Assembly (NCBI GenBank): GCA_024709705.1
Contig: JANJWE010000235.1
Span: 1 to 16,541, forward strand
Length of the DNA: 16,541 nucleotides
Source: Flavobacterium sp.
GTDB lineage: Bacteria; Bacteroidota; Bacteroidia; Flavobacteriales; Flavobacteriaceae
Direction of reading: 5' to 3'
In this document: piece by piece, positions 13,974 to 16,541 of the stretch
Position numbering within the stretch: the stretch's first letter is position 1
Layout of the letters: the number at the start of each line of letters is the position of its first letter
Notes under the pieces: model-generated
Seen by the model: the letters and a program-made list of their open reading frames with translations, nothing else
Databases searched by the model: none
Told to the model about the DNA's origin: nothing
Position numbers and translations under genes: made by a program

Positions 13974-13993
13974 ACAGATATTTTATACTTTTG
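13964..13993 (+). promoter_or_regulatory. Predicted promoter for the DUF6341 gene
   Basis: TTG at 13964-13966 and TACTTTTG at 13986-13993, separated by 19 bases, give a complete Bacteroidota-type promoter, the best in the window. Transcription would start near 14000, 20 bases before the ATG. The -33 element lies inside the first codons of the divergent DUF6427 gene. Confidence 0.65.
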
Positions 13994-14019
13994 TGGGTGT
14001 AAATATAATACTTTAAAGC

Positions 14020-14250
14020 ATGAAAGCATTTTTCGAAGCAATCCAATACTTGTTTGTCGATATTTTATTCGCTCCTTTAGACGCCATAAGAAACTTAGAA
14101 TTAAGCAGCTGGTGGGGTGCCAATACGATTAACTTCCTGTTTATGATTATTTGTGCAGGTGCCTTAGTATATTGGGTAAAACAATTGAAATTGCATAAAG
14201 CCAATAACGAAGAAAATCAAGATACAACGGCTCATTCGTTTTTAAAATAA
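14020..14250 (+). CDS. DUF6341 family small membrane protein
   Basis: A 76-residue protein with one clear membrane helix (about residues 36-54, NFLFMIICAGALVYWVKQL) after an amphipathic N-terminal region (MKAFFEAIQYLFVDILFAPL) that may also contact the membrane. The tail NEENQDTTAHSFLK, with a terminal HSFL motif, and the SSWWGAN segment match the DUF6341 family of Flavobacteriaceae as I remember it. Function unknown. It is divergent from DUF6427 with a 46-base gap and has its own strong promoter, and it converges on purD. Confidence 0.85.
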   Translation: MKAFFEAIQYLFVDILFAPLDAIRNLELSSWWGANTINFLFMIICAGALVYWVKQLKLHKANNEENQDTTAHSFLK

Positions 14251-14274
14251 AAACAGAAGCTCGGTTTTTTTAAA
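14249..14274 (+). terminator. Weak candidate terminator after the DUF6341 gene
   Basis: AAAAAC (14249-14254) pairs with GTTTTT (14264-14269) around a 9-base loop, and more T residues follow, then AAAT. The stem is short and A/T-rich, so this is a weak call. It would separate the DUF6341 transcript from convergent purD. Confidence 0.3.
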
Positions 14275-14294
14275 TCTTTCTTCTTGTTCTTTAT

Positions 14295-15566
14295 TTAGAG
14301 ATCAAAACCAATATCTTTTCTATAGTACATCTTATCAAAATGTAGTTTTTCTATATTTTGATAAGATTTTTTTAGGGCTTCTTTGAAATCATTTCCATAG
14401 GAAGTAATGGCTAAAACCCGGCCACCATTTGACAAAACCGAACCGTTTTCAAGTTTGGTACCTGCATGAAAAACCAGAGAATCCTTAATGTTTTCTATAC
14501 CGGATATCTTTTTCCCTTTTTCAAATGCTTCAGGATAACCTTCTGAAACCATCATAACCGTAGTAGCACTTCTTGAATCTATTTCAAGAGTTACTTGGTC
14601 TAATTTTTGGTTGGCAACTGCTTGAAATAATTCAACCAAATCCGATTTAATTCTGGGCATAACCACTTCGGTTTCAGGATCGCCCATTCGTACATTGTAC
14701 TCAATTACCATAGGTTCGCCTTTAACGTTGATTAAACCAATAAACACAAAACCCTTGTATTCAATCCCTTCTTTATTAAGGCCTTCAATCGTAGGTTTTA
14801 CAATTCGGTTTTCAATTTTTTCCATTAAAACTGCATCGGCAAACGGAACGGGAGATACAGCACCCATACCGCCGGTATTTAAACCGGTATCGCCTTCTCC
14901 TATTCGTTTGTAATCTTTTGCAGTTGGTAGAATTTTATAGTTTTTCCCATCGGTAATCACAAAACAACTCAGTTCAATACCGTCTAAAAATTCTTCAATT
15001 ACTACTTTAGAACTGGCATTGCCAAATTTTTGATCCACAAGCATGCTTCGTAATTCCGTTTTGGCTTCCTCCAAATCATTAAGAATTACAACTCCTTTAC
15101 CGGCCGCTAAACCATCTGCTTTTAAAACATAAGGAGGCTTTAAAGTTTCTAAAAAATGACATCCTTTTTCAACTGTTTCAGCTGTGAAACTATCATAAGC
15201 TGCCGTTGGAATGCTGTGTTTGATTAAAAACTCTTTGGCATACTCTTTACTTCCTTCCAATCTTGCTCCTTCTTTGGAAGGGCCAATAACCGGTACAGAC
15301 TTTAAATCTTCGTCCTCTTTAAAAAAATCGAAAATTCCGGCTACCAAAGGGTCTTCTGGCCCTACAACAACCATGGTTATATTTTCTTTTAAGACAAAAT
15401 CTTTCACAGCAATAAAATCGGTAGGTTGTATGTCTACATTTGAAGCAATAGATGCCGTTCCCGCATTACCAGGTGCTACAAATAATTTTTTGCAAGTAGG
15501 ACTTTGAAGTAATTTCCAAGCCAACGCGTGTTCGCGTCCGCCGGAGCCAAGAAGTAAAATTGTCAT
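14295..15566 (-). CDS. purD: Phosphoribosylamine--glycine ligase (GAR synthetase)
   Basis: A 423-residue cytoplasmic ATP-grasp enzyme that joins glycine to 5-phosphoribosylamine using ATP, the second step of purine synthesis. Visible landmarks are the N-terminal GSGGREHALAW (7-17), the ATP-grasp loop LKADGLAAGKGVVI (148-161), TGLNTGGMGAVSP (227-239) and the metal-binding EYNVRMGDPETE (289-300). Length is normal and no key residue is missing. It stands alone here, without other pur genes. The predicted promoter about 70 bases upstream leaves a leader of about 60 bases that holds a stable hairpin, which may be a control element. Start: the only suitable ATG, in front of MTILLLGSGG. Confidence 0.96.
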   Translation of the reverse strand: MTILLLGSGGREHALAWKLLQSPTCKKLFVAPGNAGTASIASNVDIQPTDFIAVKDFVLKENITMVVVGPEDPLVAGIFDFFKEDEDLKSVPVIGPSKEGARLEGSKEYAKEFLIKHSIPTAAYDSFTAETVEKGCHFLETLKPPYVLKADGLAAGKGVVILNDLEEAKTELRSMLVDQKFGNASSKVVIEEFLDGIELSCFVITDGKNYKILPTAKDYKRIGEGDTGLNTGGMGAVSPVPFADAVLMEKIENRIVKPTIEGLNKEGIEYKGFVFIGLINVKGEPMVIEYNVRMGDPETEVVMPRIKSDLVELFQAVANQKLDQVTLEIDSRSATTVMMVSEGYPEAFEKGKKISGIENIKDSLVFHAGTKLENGSVLSNGGRVLAITSYGNDFKEALKKSYQNIEKLHFDKMYYRKDIGFDL

Positions 15567-15580
15567 GTTGTGTTGTTTAA

Positions 15581-15618
15581 TAGAACTCTTTTAGATTTTT
15601 AATCTCAAAATGGTTCTA
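15581..15618 (-). promoter_or_regulatory. Hairpin in the predicted purD leader
   Basis: A 38-base element in which TAGAAC (15581-15586) pairs with GTTCTA (15613-15618), TTTT with AAAA, and AGATT (15593-15597) with AATCT (15601-15605) around a 3-base loop. It contains one 2x2 internal loop and a single bulged base, for 15 base pairs in all. It lies wholly between the predicted start of transcription (about 15626) and the purD ATG. It does not match any riboswitch that I know. It could control translation or mRNA stability. Confidence 0.6.
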
Positions 15619-15632
15619 AAGCTGTTGTGGGG

Positions 15633-15640
15633 CAAAAATA
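15633..15640 (-). promoter_or_regulatory. Predicted -7 promoter box for purD
   Basis: The minus strand reads TATTTTTG, an exact TAnnTTTG match, 67 bases before the purD ATG. No -33 TTG at normal spacing was seen. The long leader that it implies contains the hairpin at 15581-15618. Confidence 0.5.
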
Positions 15641-15696
15641 GTTTGTTTTGAGGTAAAAAAAAAGAGGGTTGAATAGTTTATCGGTTGTGGTTTTTA

Positions 15697-15704
15697 TATT
15701 TTTG
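15697..15704 (+). promoter_or_regulatory. Predicted -7 promoter box for the CapK-like gene
   Basis: TATTTTTG is an exact TAnnTTTG match, with the ATG 17 bases downstream. A TTG at 15669-15671 is 25 bases upstream, slightly too far for an ideal -33 element. The leader would be about 10 bases long. The rest of the 154-base purD gap (15567-15720) holds nothing further that I can identify. Confidence 0.5.
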
Positions 15705-15720
15705 AAAAAAAATCTTTGGG

Positions 15721-16541
15721 ATGTTTAATTTATTTCTTCTCTCTTTAAAATTAAATGGTTTTCCTATCCAGAAAGCACAAGAAGAATTTGAGGAAATTTT
15801 AAAAATTCCTGAAGAGAATTATGAAAAATACCTTGAAAACAGAAAAAAGGAGATTGTAGAATTTCATTTAAAAAACAACCCTTTTTACCGTAATTTAAAC
15901 CACGGAAAGCAATATAAAACGTGGAATGAGTTACCGGTTTTAACCAAAAAAGATTTGCAGAAACCTCTAAAAGAAAGACTTTCTGAGGGGTATACTTTAA
16001 AAAATGTGTTCTTAAATAAAACATCGGGTTCCAGTGGTGATCCGTTTATTTTTGCTAAAGATAAAAAAGCTCACGCTATAACCTGGGCTTCCATTATTCA
16101 CCGTTTTGGATGGTATGGAATTGACTTTTCAAACTCCTTTCAAGCTCGGTTTTATGGAATTCCTCTTGACTTTTTAGGGTATTACAAAGAACGATTAAAA
16201 GACTTTTTGAGTCATCGTTACCGTTTTCCAATTTTCGATTTATCCGAAAAGGTTTTAGATAAAATTTTGATTCAATTTAAAACTAAAAAATTTAACTATA
16301 TCAATGGATATACCAGCTCTATCGTTTTATTCGGTAAATATTTACAAGAAAAAAACATCATTCTATCTGCTATTTGTCCTACGTTAAAAGTTTGTATGGT
16401 AACTTCAGAAATGCTTTTTGAAGACGACAGAAAAATGTTGGAAAAATATTTAGGCATCCCCATAGTAAATGAATACGGTGCCTCTGAATTGGATTTAATT
16501 GCGTTTGAAAACCCACAAGGCGAGTGGCAGGTAAATACAGA
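15721..16541 (+). CDS. CapK-like / phenylacetate-CoA ligase family protein, 3' end cut
   Basis: The first 273 codons of an adenylate-forming enzyme of the phenylacetate-CoA ligase/CapK group. The phosphate-binding loop KTSGSSGDPF spans 100-109 and the adenylate motif NEYGASE 250-256, both intact. The helical N-terminal part (about residues 20-90, with NNPFYRNL and LPVLTKKDLQ) is the usual lead-in of the CapK type. CapK proteins sit in capsule and O-antigen clusters, so this gene may open a surface-polysaccharide region beyond the window. A true phenylacetate-CoA ligase is less likely because no paa catabolic genes are near, but the distant PaaE-like reductase is a reminder to check. Start: ATG at 15721 after a perfect -7 box; the gene is divergent from purD. 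Confidence 0.85.
   Translation, partial: MFNLFLLSLKLNGFPIQKAQEEFEEILKIPEENYEKYLENRKKEIVEFHLKNNPFYRNLNHGKQYKTWNELPVLTKKDLQKPLKERLSEGYTLKNVFLNKTSGSSGDPFIFAKDKKAHAITWASIIHRFGWYGIDFSNSFQARFYGIPLDFLGYYKERLKDFLSHRYRFPIFDLSEKVLDKILIQFKTKKFNYINGYTSSIVLFGKYLQEKNIILSAICPTLKVCMVTSEMLFEDDRKMLEKYLGIPIVNEYGASELDLIAFENPQGEWQVNT

Noticed and set aside
15764..16024. 86-codon open frame on the minus strand
   Set aside because: It lies opposite the CapK-like gene, whose TSGSSGDP and NEYGASE motifs establish the plus-strand frame.

Overview
The window looks like chromosomal DNA from a member of the Flavobacteriaceae (Bacteroidota), probably Flavobacterium or a close relative. The evidence is low-GC DNA, a SprE/PorW gliding and type IX secretion lipoprotein, several families that I know mainly from this group (DUF5687, DUF6427, DUF6341, DUF4254), and repeated Bacteroidota-type -7 boxes (TAnnTTTG) placed just upstream of start codons. 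No rRNA, tRNA, CRISPR array, transposase or phage gene was seen, and no gap between genes exceeds 300 bases.

Layout. 1-4950 (minus strand): a compact run sprE/porW, a bactofilin, an AtpZ-like protein and an AtpI-like membrane protein, then atpB (cut by the window start) with its own promoter. 5080-9030 (minus): a same-strand block of five genes reading PadR regulator, two tandem paralogous membrane proteins with a cytoplasmic helical head, a DUF5687 multi-pass membrane protein and an ABC ATPase. The only good promoter box lies in front of padR and carries a repeat that could be its operator. This block is the best candidate for an under-described system: a regulator, two membrane sensor-like proteins and an exporter-like pair.

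9156-10549 (plus): a PaaE-like flavin/2Fe-2S reductase and a small orphan gene flanked by degenerate short repeats. 10577-12323 (minus): a DUF4254 protein and a family 9 (heptosyltransferase-like) glycosyltransferase, separated by a 64-base long-stem palindrome. 12393-15566: housekeeping nucleotide genes upp (plus) and purD (minus) around the small membrane proteins DUF6427 (minus) and DUF6341 (plus). The stop codons of upp and DUF6427 share one TTATAA palindrome, and purD has a strong hairpin in its predicted leader. 15721-end (plus): the first 273 codons of a CapK/phenylacetate-CoA-ligase-like protein, which suggests that a surface polysaccharide region begins beyond the window.

Together the window mixes energy conversion (ATP synthase), cell-surface machinery (gliding/T9SS, bactofilin, glycosyl transfer, CapK-like enzyme), nucleotide salvage and synthesis, and one regulated transport-type operon. 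Family assignments come from motif recognition only; no database search was run.
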